Shown: piece after piece, positions 33,114 through 43,887 of the stretch | Position numbering within the stretch: the stretch's first letter is position 1 | How the letters are laid out: each line of letters opens with the position of its first letter | Assembly: GCA_013054445.1 (NCBI GenBank) | Contig: JAAMPI010000030.1 | Span: 27,579-91,578, forward strand | Origin: Cudoniella acicularis | Lineage: Eukaryota; Ascomycota; Leotiomycetes; Helotiales; Helotiaceae | Length of the DNA: 64,000 nucleotides | Direction: 5' to 3' | Notes under the pieces: generated by a model | What the model was told of the DNA's origin: nothing | The model's input: the letters and a program-made list of their open reading frames with translations, nothing else | Database searches by the model: none | Translations under genes and position numbers: made by a program

Positions 33114-33828
33114 TTTATAGTTGGATGATGTTGAAAGGTGGGACGCGTTCTTGAGAAACGCGAGGCTTGATTTCATATTGAGGCCTTACTTTTCTGTTAC
33201 AGCCTTAGGCACCAAACCTTCTCCCAGCTCTTTCGTAATGCGGAGACCCAGGATTCTCGAAAGAAAATAAGTTTTCATGCAGTTTACTCGAGGTAAATGT
33301 TATGAAGCAAATTTCTTCTATTATGGTAAAATGAGTACTTCTATTACTTTGTCCAGTAAAGGCATATAACCCCGCAGCTCTGTTATAGATCGGATAATCC
33401 CAAAATCACAGAAATCTTTAATAATGAGCAGCATTATTTAAGCGTATTTATCATTTCAAGTCTGAATTAACACGCCATCAGGACAATGAAAACATGAGAT
33501 AGACAAGTAAAATTTGGGTTCTTAACGAAGCTAAAATTTAAATTCTCGATTAAGACAAATTTGAAACTTGCCTAACTTTTAATAATATAATTGATACATT
33601 GTGCTCTACTTCGTATTAGATAGAAATTTAGATTCTATAATTGGTGTTCATGTACTCCCACTAAAAAGTTGTTCCTCCCGCTTCCACTCGCCAGTGGGGT
33701 GGTCAGTGAGCGAAATGACAAGCTTACCAACCAATCACTGCCCCACCTTTAAATAAATACAATATTCTTTTCGCTTAAAAAGAAGCAGGGACCTTGAGAT
33801 ACGGACAGTAATGGAAAAAAAAAAAGTT
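33114..33828. other. AT-rich intergenic
   Basis: Promoter of the RNPS1-like gene near 33114-33300, then AT-rich sequence with no ORF or repeat I can support, running up to the tRNA terminator. Confidence 0.5.
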
Positions 33829-33840
33829 AAAAAAAGAAAA
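33829..33840 (-). terminator. Pol III T-run terminator of the tRNA gene
   Basis: On the minus strand TTTT (33840-33837), one C, then TTTTTTT (33835-33829), starting 13 bases after the tRNA discriminator base. A longer T run follows at about 33825-33815. Confidence 0.75.
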
Positions 33841-33864
33841 TAGGCTGGGCTTTTGCCCTCGGAC

Positions 33865-33970
33865 GGAATCGAACCGGCAACCTCGTCATTACTAGTGACT
33901 GTTTATTTATTAGTATGATATTTAATAGCGATTAATAAATGATTACTAACCGCGCTCTACCATTGAGCTA
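33865..33970 (-). promoter_or_regulatory. internal Pol III promoter (A and B boxes)
   Basis: A box TAGCTCAATGG at 33970-33960 and B box GGTTCGATTCC at 33875-33865, both matching consensus. The insertion lengthens the gap between them to 84 bp, which TFIIIC tolerates in intron-bearing tRNA genes. Confidence 0.75.
33899..33950 (-). other. spliceosomal-type intron inside the tRNA gene
   Basis: 52 nt, AT-rich. Read on the minus strand it begins GTTAGT (33950-33945), contains a near-perfect branch site TACTAAT (33915-33909) and ends ACAG (33902-33899), with 10 nt between the branch A and the 3' end. These are the same signals and the same short length used by protein-coding introns in this window (for example a GTTAGT donor near 53756). 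Exact GT-AG removal rebuilds the tRNA anticodon stem with no base gained or lost. The segment GTTAGTAATCA resembles the exon segment ACTAGTAATGA, so a partial duplication of the anticodon loop is an alternative origin. Confidence 0.7.
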
Positions 33971-33977
33971 CGAGGGC

Positions 33978-35880
33978 TGTTTGGACTATTTGTGAAGAAA
34001 AAAATTGTTATTTTAATTTATATATTTAGTTGTGTGTGGGCACGGCCTGCTGACACGTTGCCACTTTTCCCCCGAAGCTGGCATCCAATCACGGAAATTA
34101 CGGCATAGAACCATGTATGTGTATTATAGCTTATGATTGGCTGTTTGTTTGCCTGCCACACGAACCTCTTAAAAGGGAACCGTCAAAATGAATTTTATTA
34201 TCAATCATTTGATTATCTTCACTTCAAATTTATGAACGCCTAACAACTTCTAATCTTCCTCCTTTCTTGTCAGATTCTCCCCTTCACACAAATATTGTAG
34301 GGTTAATTTTCCCTTGAACTCTCGGAGAAAACTCGAGCCAACCTCATCTGTGATAATTATTCACCCCGAGCCATGTCATGCTGATTTATGCAACTCCTAT
34401 CATTTTCTGTCCCATGTTCTACTATTTTCTATCGGTCTTTCTTTCACTGGCAATGCCATGTCTAATTTGCTCTTTATTAAAAATACTTCGCTTATCCGAT
34501 AATTTAATGATACATGTCGGGGGTTGCTTACAAGATCATTTTTGCTGTCAAAACTGGGATTTCAATTTGAGAATTTGACATATCCCTCCAGCGGTTTCTT
34601 GGGAATTCCTTCTATTCTTGCTGTGGTGAAAAGTATCGCTGACGGAAATGGTCACAAGATCAGCCAAATGAGAAGGTCACGTGGTTGCAAAATACATCAG
34701 GCATACCACAACTACCAGATTTTAGTTGTTTTAATACTAGTTATACCAATTCCATTCTCTCACTTACGATTCTGGAGTCGTTGCATAGCTACCTAGTTTC
34801 GCGGGGCTCGCTTAATTCCCCTAACCCCTTTTCTTATTTGAATATAGCAGGAGTGACTGGAATGCACGAGGTGGCCTAAGTTAGATCTTTTTCGATCAGG
34901 ATACAGGCGCGGGGACTTCTCGTGAACTCCGTTCTTACCTAGGTAGATCAAGTCCATTTGTGGCGACAGCCGAACATCTACCTATACTCATTTACACAAT
35001 ACCAATTCGAGGGTTCTCAGCGTTTGGATATCACGTGCCAGGAAAAGTTACTGTTATGACAGCGCGCCATGCCGCAAGAGAAATGCAACTTGAGATTGAA
35101 AATCCACTTTTGGGGGGAGGGGGGGGGGTTCCTGTTCGGACTCCCTGTGAATCGACTTGGGCTCCGTGAATGCAGTCGTGTAGAGGAGCGGTGATGCTAA
35201 TGATTAATCGCGTTCGATAACCAGTCAGGTTTCCTAACCGATCACACCTAACACTCCAAAATCCATGCGTTCCTCACCACCAAGGACTCCGCCAGTGCAG
35301 AAAAAGGGAGTTCTCTGTGTCTCTCGTTTCTTGTGCCAACTAAACTCTTGAATTGTCGATCTCGAAAACTTCAATTAATCTAAAAACCCCCACTCAACAT
35401 TCACGCCCCACACAATTTCCAGGGCCTCCTCTCACCCCTGCAACCATCTACGTCATCCCCACTTCCTTCCGCACGCAAATCCCTGATTTCTTCCCCGCGT
35501 TTTTACCCGTCACCCTCCTAAGGGGAAAAAAAATTTAAAACCACGATACAGGATTGGCAACAGCATGGCTCAAAAAAAAAAGCAAGAAGAGGTGTGCGCC
35601 TTTTATGCAAGCTCGTCATAAATGATGCACATGAATAGGTGATATGTGCATAGAATAGTACATATATGGCGGGGGGTTTCGGGAAGGTTTGATCAATCAA
35701 TATCGCTGCACAGAGAAATCACGACAACGACGATACCTAGCTAGCATTCCTGGAAAGTGCGACTCCTTCCCATTTACATCCGCAATAGGATTCGGCCTCG
35801 ATCTACAATCCAACAGTATCTCAAAGCGACAAATAAAAGAACAAAACAACCGCTCGCAGGCAAAGCAAGAATAAACAACC
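33978..35880. other. intergenic, nothing recognised
   Basis: CCAAT-like ATCCAATCA and GATTGG lie near 34083 and 34134, then pyrimidine-rich sequence to 34450. A frame from 34524 reads LGFQFENLTYPSSGF and another from 34960 reads LPILIYTIPIRGFSAFGYHVPGK. Both look faintly protein-like but I cannot tie them to a family. A G run sits at 35115-35131. 35689-35880 is the leader of the next gene. Confidence 0.4.
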
Positions 35881-36433
35881 ATGGGACTCAAACACGGCTG
35901 CGAGCTCACAATGGGCTACATCCTCCACACCATCTACCGCTTCCTGCAGCTGGTCCTCGCGCTCACAGTCTGCGGTCTCTACGGGACAGACCTCAATGCC
36001 GCCGACAAACAGCACAAATACTCGGACGGAAAATGGGTTTGTGCCCCCTCTTCCCTCCATCCCTCCCTTCCTTTCCCTCCCTCTCCCACCACCCAACTGA
36101 CTAACATCTGCACAGGTATACGCAGTAGTAACCGGCTCCCTCTCCGCCTTCACGGCCGTCTTCTACATGATCCCCTTCGCCTCCCGCATCCCATTGATCT
36201 TCATCTGGGACAGCATCCTCTTCATTCTCTGGATCGCGCTCTTTGGCTTATTCGGAAACATGTATATACATACGGATGCGCAGGGTGATAAGGGCATTCA
36301 GAGAATGAAGAATGCGGTTTGGGTCGATTTGGTGTGCACGTTGCTTTGGTTGGGGAGTGCGGTTGGCATGGCGGTTTATTGGGCGAGGCATAGGGGCCAG
36401 AGGACGAGGTGGACTGGTAGGGGGGCGGTTTAA
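35881..36433 (+). CDS. four-helix membrane protein, MARVEL-like domain
   Basis: Exons 35881-36036 and 36116-36433 (79-bp intron, donor GTTTGT, acceptor CACAG) give 157 residues. Four hydrophobic helices are visible: about 11-34 (YILHTIYRFLQLVLALTVCG), 53-75 (VYAVVTGSLSAFTAVFYMIP), 79-101 (IPLIFIWDSILFILWIALFG) and 123-145 (AVWVDLVCTLLWLGSAVGMA). The spacing, with a short acidic loop after helix 1 and a loop with HTDAQGDKGIQRMKNAVW before helix 4, is that of small fungal MARVEL-domain proteins of the plasma membrane or endosomes. The C-terminus is short and basic (RHRGQRTRW). No signal peptide cleavage is expected. Starts in a CAACCATGGG context after a purine/pyrimidine-mixed leader. Confidence 0.85.
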
Positions 36434-37409
36434 GGGTGAGGATGAGATATGAATGGAGAGGGAGGGAGGGAGAATGATTAAGGGGTGGAAATAATGATCA
36501 AGGGGTGGAAATAATGGTGGAGGGGATACGGAGATGACGATCATGATACGATACCAGGGACTGTGCGATGCATTTGCTATTCTTTCTGTTATTATACCAC
36601 TTCCGCGTTTTGCCCTTTAGAGATACCACTTTACTGCTTTTACACGAATTACAAGGAAATACCATTACCAACCCCCCTGTTTCAAACTGCGTCCTCCAAC
36701 TACGGCGAGAAACTCTATTTGTCTCTGGTTACTTTGAACCTCTAATATGAAGTACCCCTCAGTATAGTCGGTACATGCCAAATTTACCACAAGGTTGCTT
36801 GCAACAAACAAAGAAATTATTCATTCGTAACCACTCCCAAATCAAACCGTCAAGGAAAAGCAATCTCGCATCAATCTCTCGCTCCCACAAACAAGCATTC
36901 ATACCACCAAAGATAATCAATCCCCTCCTAACCCATCCCTCAAGTTCGGTGTGTATAAAGGAAGAAAGGAAACAAGAGGCAAGGGTTAAATATACAAATG
37001 TATATACCTTTTATTTCCACACCGCTCCTCCCTACTCTCTCCCACTCTCGGAAATTGCTCGTTATGAATACATATACTAAATGGGGGGCACCGAAGAAGA
37101 GTTTTCTACACTTTTAGTATTTTCTCTCACTCGCTGGTTCATAGAAGAAAACAAGCCGTCCGGAAATAGATCAAGGATCTAAAGGTGTTGTTGTGTGGAG
37201 AAGGGGAAAAGAACATGAGAGGAAGAAACTGTAAACATATATAAGCCGTTTGCAATCAAGCAACTGAGTGGGAAATTGATATTTTGGGTATATTAAGGAA
37301 GCATTGTCTTTTTTAGTTAAAGGAGCGCGAAAGAGGGAGTTGCAGATAGGGGATAACATGAGCTATGAATGTTGACACTAATTCACAGCTTGGTTAAGCC
37401 AGATAAGCA
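36434..37409. other. intergenic with a short direct repeat
   Basis: A 22-bp direct repeat built on AAGGGGTGGAAATAATG occurs twice in tandem at about 36479-36516 in the 3' flank of the MARVEL-like gene. The remainder has only shadows. Confidence 0.5.
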
Positions 37410-38291
37410 GTGAAGAATTTGAGTCTCGATTCACTGCTCAATGTAATGAGGAATGGGCTTTGCACCTCGATTCACTGTACTCTACTGCTCAACAAAGCCA
37501 CAATGTTGAAATTTATTATCACCATTTGCGCCTCTTTTACCTCAGAGTCAACTACTCCGACCAGCAACACCATTGTCGAAAGACGTACCAAGCATGGAAA
37601 ACTGCATCAGCACTCGCAAGGAGAAATACAATCAAAACGTTGCCTAGTCAAGAGCCTTCTAACTCGAGATGGCTTCTACTACACCGGCATGCGAACAAGT
37701 GTAGATGTGGATAGGCAATGTGAGAAAAATCAAGCTGCCAGGGAGATCTGTACCAAGCTGAAGCAAGGGGAGAAGGTGCCTTGCCCTTACTGGGTAGTAT
37801 TCCTGAAGAAAGAAGTTGAGACGAAAGATGGAAAGGAGATGAAAGGAGCAATTGCGGGAGAAAGTGGAAACAAGGAGGGTAAAGCACTTACTTCTAGAAT
37901 GGAGACCGTTGTTCGGGACGGCGAGAGATTGCGTGGTAGTAAGGAAGGTGAAGGCGAGTTCGTTGGCATAATTAGCCTTCATCAACGAACAAGCATGGTA
38001 CCTCCGGACCTCGGATGGGCGGTTTTGGAAGAGCAATCGGGGAAGGGATATGCGACCGAAGCAGCGGCTGCCGTGTTGAAGTTCTAGACTGAAGATATCG
38101 GCATCAAAGATATCTGGGCTGGAGTCTTCCCGACAAATCAGTGGTCGAAGAGAGTGGTCGAGAGGATTGGATTTGTGGATGGTGGTGCCTTCAAGGTGAG
38201 GCTACCAAATGGAAATGAGCGGGATGTCGTTGGGTTGGTATTGCCCGGGATGGAGAAATTCAAGAGCGATTTTGTGTTGGTCCTTCGCTGA
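37410..38291 (+). pseudogene. GNAT N-acetyltransferase with an in-frame stop
   Basis: One continuous frame from 37410 to TGA 38289-38291, broken only by TAG at 38085-38087. The C-terminal half is a GNAT fold: GEFVGIISLHQRTS, then PDLGWAVLEEQSGKGYATEAA (Q/RxxGxG/A acetyl-CoA loop), AAVLKF-stop-TED, DIWAGVFPTNQWSKRVVERIGF and a C-terminal VVGLVLPGME. Relatives usually have Trp or Tyr at the stop position, so TGG to TAG is the simplest change. The first ~120 codons match no GNAT start I recognise (there is no LxTxRLxLRP motif), so the 5' end may also be damaged or spliced. Downstream of the stop the frame stays clean for 67 codons, which means the lesion is recent, or the stop is read through, or it is an assembly error. 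Confidence 0.65.
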
Positions 38292-40050
38292 AGGGATGAC
38301 GGTCGTTGGAAGTTGTACCAATATAGACTTTCAGAATTGGAGTATGAGCGGCAGACTCGGCGTAGAACGAGTTTTCGGCGACCGACATGAATACAAGAGC
38401 TTGTTCGTTCCTATGCAAGATAGATGAGGATACGAAAACGGGAATGCTTGACCAAGAGCTAGCACAACTTCCAAATGAAATCCCTTGTGCCAGAGAGAGT
38501 GGTTAATTTGAAATGACCACATAAGCATTCCGAGCTTGTGTGATGCCAAGGATCTTTCTAAAAAATACCCTTTTGAAGAGGGGATAGCTGTCAACACAAG
38601 GCCAATCCCTTGCAATTCGAGAGCGAGGAATAACCTGGGCCCGAAATCAACGGCACAGATTCTTATTGGGGAGAGACCTGATCTACAGGTGGCTTGCCCA
38701 AAAATGTCTCACTTTTCTGAATAATTCAGCAGCGGGTACGAAGTACGCGAGACAGATCACGTCAGTGGACGTGCGCTTAAGACATCATAACGATGTTACT
38801 GTCACACGTTCCACGTCTCTCGTATCTTCCGAACCGCATTGTTGAACAGCAGATAATTCGTGATGTATCGAAAAGCAGTTGATGAATGTTCGAAAAGAAA
38901 TGAATGCCGCGGTCAAAACTTTTGGCCACCAGCACCCTGAAGATCAAGGGTCTACATCCTTTGCTCGCCGCTGATAACAGTCTGAAATTGCCCCGGTCCC
39001 ATCACCCAAAAAGGCGGATCTGCAGGTCATCTCTTCAACATGGTGTCACAGCCCCCATGTTTATCAAAATATATTTTCGCCCTTTAGTGGGTCTCAGCAG
39101 AGGAATATATCCCATTGGAGATTCTGAAAGAATGTGGATTCGGTTCTGCAGACACAAGATTTGCATAATTGCTGTATGCGAGCGCCAAGTAGCTTTCTAC
39201 GAGAGGCGTATTTCGAGGCAAGGCGGATGTACGTCGACGGAAAGGTCGGCTCTGGTGGGTCTTGGTGTATGGAGAGGGAAAGTATCGGCGGCGGTGGAAG
39301 TAAAGGACTTCTTGGTATCTGGTTGTTTATTGCTGCACAGCAAGGGAAACGTGTTTCAAGGACGAGCCGGTCGTAGGTGGAAATTATACATAGTGAAGCC
39401 TTGCTCAGAGAAGTGACGAAAGAATGATTTTGATTGAGACAGGAGTGCAGAACAGAGCCATTCAGCACCGCACAATCTCAATCAACTCGTCATTGAGCTG
39501 CTGGACTCGAAACGGCCGCGACGCAACGAAAAGGTCAAAACCCGGACATGCTTCCGGTCGCAATTCGAATATTCGTATAGTCTTCACCTGCGTTGCTCCG
39601 GAAATAATCGGTAATCATACCCGGGTCTGTCGTCATCAATCATCAACCACTGCCTTCACCATCGAGACTGCCTTTGGCGAGCAAGGTTAACCATCCACGC
39701 CAACCTTCGCGATTCATCTCACTCTTTGCCTCTTCACCTCCAAAAGACAACTCGACACTGTCACACTGCCTTGTCCAAAACCCAAACCCAGCGCCCAGCA
39801 TCTTCGGCACCAGCTCCGAGCCCTCAACCACCAACATCCTCAAGGCTCACCCGCACAGCCAGTTGGAGCCGCAGAACGAATTTTCTAGCTTCACCTCTAG
39901 CTGTCACCGCAGTGGGTATCTTGACGGTGTCTTGCCTTTTCAGGGCATCGTCACGATCACAAGCCCCCCCAAATTCTCCACAGGGCCTTCTGCTCCGGCG
40001 TCAAGAGCCCAGCGTCCTGGCTCAAGGCACGGTGACGGAACCGATCCAGT
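38292..40050. other. intergenic; long but unsupported ORFs
   Basis: A plus-strand ORF at 38904-39416 (170 codons) shows no domain, odd composition and no leader, and I do not accept it. From about 39640 the sequence becomes C-rich and pyrimidine-rich, as expected of the promoter and leader of the gene at 40051. Confidence 0.4.
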
Positions 40051-41392
40051 ATGGCCAGTCGATCCTTCAAGCCGGCTTCATACCTAGCATCGGCTGCACA
40101 GCAGAAGCCAGGCCGAAGCTCACGACCCACGTTTGTGCGCACCAGCTCCTCGTCCTCCACGCATTCCAACAAGGGCGATGATTCCTTTCTGGCATCCTTT
40201 CGATCTTTGAATACTGGTATCGACGGTGGGAAGGAGGGCGATTGGACATCGGCTGGCAGTGGCAATGTCAGTTGCAGTGGCACTTCTCCGCATTGTCGCA
40301 CGCCTAGTGAGTTCATGCTTCTCCTAGTGCATGAGGGAGGAGTGGGGTGCAGCAGCAACGGGAATGGCGTTGAAGCCCCTCCCCACCCCACACGCCGACT
40401 TTTGGTTCTTGGGACTGGCTAACATTTCTGTACAGGCAGTGCTAGTCCCGGATCATTGTCGACACAAAAGGTGGAGGAAACCCCGTCGAGAAAGAGAAGC
40501 AAACCCATCGCTATCGAGTTACCTGGAAGAAGCTCGCCTAGTTCATACACTCCATTGACCGCACGCGGTGACCTGATTGGGTATGTCTTATATTCTTGAA
40601 TTGTATCCATTCTTGGCTTTGTGTATATTCTTGAATTTGTTTCGCAAACAAAAATCCCGGATATTTCTTTGGGATATGGATTAATTGTTTTATAGTGGCT
40701 ATTTTCCTGATTTCGAAGACATTCATCATAAGTCGTATAGACCACACCCTTTTGCACCACACAATATATCCGGAGCATCGACACCTGGATCACCTTCAAA
40801 TATGTCTGCTTCCTCTTCACACTCCTCGCCAGGCTCGGAGGTAACTCCCCGAGGCCCAGCATCTGTTCTTACGCCTCTCCTTAATTCAAGCCCTACCTTT
40901 CCGATCATAGACGCTCTTGGTATACCACTTGGTAAATACTACCCCTCGAACTATAAATCCACCGCAACGACAACCGCTTCTTTCCCTCAGGTCACAGCTG
41001 CTCCTCTTCCACCTACAAATCTAACAATTCCGTCCACGTCCAAGGCCAAGACCAAGAAAAAGCCAGGCCATGAGCGAGACAGCAGCGATGTCAAGAGAAA
41101 GTTGCAACAATATCAACGAGATATGATTGCACAGGCCAGAATCGCAACTTCGCAAGGCGGTCCTGAACTTATGATGCCTGAGCCTATTAGCCCGAGATTG
41201 TTGCCGACGGGAAGTCCAGGACCTATTACACCATTTGAGTTGGAAGAGGAGCAGGGTTATCTTATCGCAGGTACTCGAGGCAGAGGAAGTAGCTTGATCG
41301 GAAACGGCCTCGAAAAGGAAAAACACATGGTTGAGAGGATGATCACAACAGAGCAAGGCAGGGCTGTCCATGTGGAGAGTTCCGGCAGGTAA
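40051..41392 (+). CDS. serine/proline-rich hypothetical protein, 365 aa
   Basis: Exons 40051-40306, 40436-40580 and 40696-41392 join in frame (donors GTGAGT, GTATGT; acceptors TACAG, TATAG). The product is largely disordered: a serine-rich N-terminus (RTSSSSSTHSNKGDDSF), an RKRSKPIAIELPGRSS segment, then a conserved-looking aromatic block SGYFPDFEDIHHKSYRPHPF split over exons 2 and 3. LGIPLGKYYPSNYK is followed by a basic patch KAKTKKKPGHERDSSDVKRKLQQYQRDMIAQAR that is probably helical. The end is acidic with EKEKHMVERMITTEQ. No signal peptide or membrane segment. This looks like an ascomycete-specific nuclear or regulatory protein, but no family is recognised. The start in a CAGTATGGCC context is the first ATG of the open frame. 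Confidence 0.75.
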
Positions 41393-42843
41393 TCTGGAAC
41401 TTTTATGCCAAACACTTCCGTTGAGTGCTTTGGTCATATATCATATGAGGATACGAAATGTGTCGTGAATGCTGGCATTCTCGGTATTTCGCAACTCTTG
41501 CTTTGCACTTCGACACTATACATTCCGCTCAGCACACTTCCAGGGAATGACCTAACAAATTTTCCACTTTCAAGGTTGCGCGAAATACAAATCGATAGAT
41601 GAAGAGATCACTCTCAACCACATGGATATGGCTAGTATGCACAGATAAATGTGGCTCGTGGGTCACACCAAGTGCTGGTGTTTGGCTCTTTCTGCATGGA
41701 TTTGGGTTTCTCTGCGCGGGCGTTGGGGCATACCATTTGCTTTTATTAGGATGATAGAGACCAGTGTCTGAAAAGATCTGGGAAACCGAAGGATTACTTC
41801 AGAAGGATAGATTGATAAAATGAATGAAGGCTTCTTCACCATTTGCCACTTTCTCGTGGGTTCACCCACGTGAGATTTATATCAATTGAGATGACCTCTC
41901 CATATTCCTCTCATCCCACTTACTAACGCCCTCCATTAAAAAATGGCAAGTGCCAACGCTATACCAGATGAAGCTCAAACCATTGAAGCGGAAACTTCTC
42001 ATGAATTTTTACACTAAAAAATACTAAAATCAATGAGTAAATAGTGCAATGCGAGTACTTAGGAAGGTTAAAAGCAGCTCCCCGCACTAGTCCCCAGACT
42101 TTCTTTTCTGTAATCGAGTGACGAACTTTCAGTCTCATTACCATTAGTGTCTCTATGACGGACGCGGTGGCGTCTTCTCTTGTGATTCATCGATCGAGCA
42201 TCGAGTGATGACCATGTTTCACGTGAACGGAATTCAGAATTGTGAAACATCACATTCTTGACGACTTGAGACATCACGAGAGTGGGATTTTGGCCGGGAG
42301 AGAGGTTTTAGTCGAACGAAGCTTTGCAAGTTTGCATAGCAGACGGTCGATGTTTCGGACTGCCAATTTCGCTACTTATTGTACACCCGAAATGTTCACC
42401 CCTTTTCCAGCTGAGCTCAGACCATGGGAATATGGCTGAGGCCTCTACAGCCACCAAGGCGTTTTCTTTTGCGAATCTTGGTACTTGGTTTTGAACCCTG
42501 GTCTATTGAGACTGATACATGGCTTCAAAATGAGATGTTGTGGTTTTTTGCGTTGCGTTGGATTGGGTCGTTGGAAATGGAATTTCTTGTTGACAAAGAA
42601 AGCACATCAGAGGCCTTGTCGCGGCTCATGGTATGAAATTTCGATGTATTAGAAGGAAACAAACCAGGTGTCTTTCGTCGAAACAGTTACGGCCTTTATT
42701 GGAAAGGCGCAGTAATAACTAAAAACTGCTTTGGTACCTCTACAGTTAACACTCCATTCCCTTCAACCCTTCAGCCTGCACTTTACGATTTCTCAACTAT
42801 TCATCCATCCATCCTTTCCTTCATTCCTATACCCCCAAAAGCC
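41393..42843. other. intergenic, nothing recognised
   Basis: Small ORFs on both strands without domains. 42740-42843 is the pyrimidine-rich leader and promoter of the secreted protein gene at 42844 (CATCCATCCATCC-like sequence at about 42803-42815). Confidence 0.45.
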
Positions 42844-43887
42844 ATGAACTGCCTCCTCCCCCTCCTCTGCCTCTTGCACACCCTCTACACCCTCCCCATC
42901 ACCGCCTTCTCATTACAATTCCAAAGCACCACAACCACCACCACAACATCCATAATAACCATCAACACTACACAAACACTCTCCCCCAGACAAGAAGACG
43001 TATGCACCTCCGTTGCCTCAGCCCTCAGCGCCTGCTCGTCCACCAACCCGAATTTCTTCGCCCTCCCCTCCTCGCAACAAGCACAATGCCTCTGCTACAA
43101 CTCCAACACCATCTGGACACCACAGATCTTCGATAATTTGGTCCTGGCTTGTATCAATTCTGCAGAATACACTGTCAATGCATCGAGCTATCTGTTGTTA
43201 TCTACTTTGGAGAATTTTTGTGCTAGGGTTGGATCTGTTTCTCCCCCTTCAACACCAGCATCTAATCTTTTCTCTTCGACGACGACGATGCGAAACCCAA
43301 CAATCACATCCCCACCTCCTTCTCAATCAAACACCAACTGCGAATCCGTAACCAGCATCCTCTCAAATTGCGGCGCCGCCTCGCCGGGTTTCGCAACCCT
43401 CGCAGCAAGCGCACAGGCTCCTTGTCTCTGTTACATCACCGGCAACGGCGGGAACAGCATCTCATGGGCACCTCAATTTTTTGATGGGTATCTGTCTTCT
43501 TGCATGGCTGCTGTTTCCTCTACGTACTCAGGGTTTTCTGCCTTGGAAGGCGTTTGTGCTAGTGCTGGGGATGTTTTGTCTTCTCAGACTATGACGATTG
43601 GGAGTACTTCTACTTCTAGTAGCCTTCCAACGACGAGCATGACTACCGGTGCTGTGGAAGGCACAACAACTGCGAGTACGAATACACAAGCCGGCAAGGG
43701 AGGAAGTAAAACGAGCGCAAGCGCAACGACAACGATGTCGCCAGCTGTTGGCCTGTCGAGCATTCCGGTTCGGACAGATTTGGATTTGGGGCCGCTATAT
43801 GGGGCTGCGGGGATGGCGAGGGGGGCTGGTGGTGAGAGGTGTTTGTTGGTTGTGGTAGTTGGTTTTATGGTGGGGGTTTGGTTGTGA
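42844..43887 (+). CDS. secreted two-repeat cysteine-rich protein with GPI-type tail
   Basis: 347 residues, one exon. A signal peptide covers residues about 1-22 (MNCLLPLLCLLHTLYTLPIT). Two copies of a cysteine module follow a Thr-rich spacer. Copy 1 (about 53-127) runs C-x8-C-x..QAQCLCY-x..WTPQIFDNLVLAC-x..NFC; copy 2 (about 165-240) runs C-x8-C-x..QAPCLCY-x..SWAPQFFDGYLSSC-x..GVC. The shared pattern is C..V...L..C....F..L....QA.CLCY......P..FD..L..C. A Ser/Thr-rich stalk of ~70 residues and a hydrophobic end (CLLVVVVGFMVGVWL) complete a cell-wall GPI protein layout. The module resembles CFEM-like cysteine domains in size but lacks the full eight-cysteine CFEM spacing. It is probably on the cell surface, function unknown. 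Confidence 0.82.
   Translation: MNCLLPLLCLLHTLYTLPITAFSLQFQSTTTTTTTSIITINTTQTLSPRQEDVCTSVASALSACSSTNPNFFALPSSQQAQCLCYNSNTIWTPQIFDNLVLACINSAEYTVNASSYLLLSTLENFCARVGSVSPPSTPASNLFSSTTTMRNPTITSPPPSQSNTNCESVTSILSNCGAASPGFATLAASAQAPCLCYITGNGGNSISWAPQFFDGYLSSCMAAVSSTYSGFSALEGVCASAGDVLSSQTMTIGSTSTSSSLPTTSMTTGAVEGTTTASTNTQAGKGGSKTSASATTTMSPAVGLSSIPVRTDLDLGPLYGAAGMARGAGGERCLLVVVVGFMVGVWL

Larger units (their letters stand above)
33854..33977 (-). tRNA. tRNA-Thr(AGU), interrupted by a 52-nt insertion
   Basis: Minus strand. Acceptor GCCCTCG (33977-33971) pairs fully with CGAGGGC (33861-33855), followed by discriminator A at 33854. The D arm is GCTC-AATGGTA-GAGC. Removal of 33950-33899 yields a 72-nt tRNA with a perfect anticodon stem CGTCA/TGACG and a canonical loop CTAGTAA, so the anticodon is AGU (threonine). 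The variable loop is AGGTT. The T arm is GCCGG-TTCGATT-CCGTC, with one C-U mismatch. Pol III A and B boxes and a T-run terminator are present. The interruption is not at position 37/38, where nuclear tRNA introns lie, but inside the 5' strand of the anticodon stem (after base 28). It may be a functional tRNA needing another splicing route, or a tRNA inactivated by insertion. Confidence 0.85.

Noticed and set aside
33854..33977. Canonical tRNA intron at position 37/38
   Set aside because: With a 37/38 intron the 5' half would give no U33 and an unpaired anticodon stem (CGGTT against TGACG); only GT-AG removal inside the stem gives a normal tRNA.
34524..35169. Possible decayed protein gene (YPSSGF and IPIRGFSAFGYHVP frames)
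   Set aside because: Pieces too short and no family recognised; listed only as intergenic.
38904..39416. 170-codon plus-strand ORF
   Set aside because: No domain, no leader, irregular composition; likely chance.
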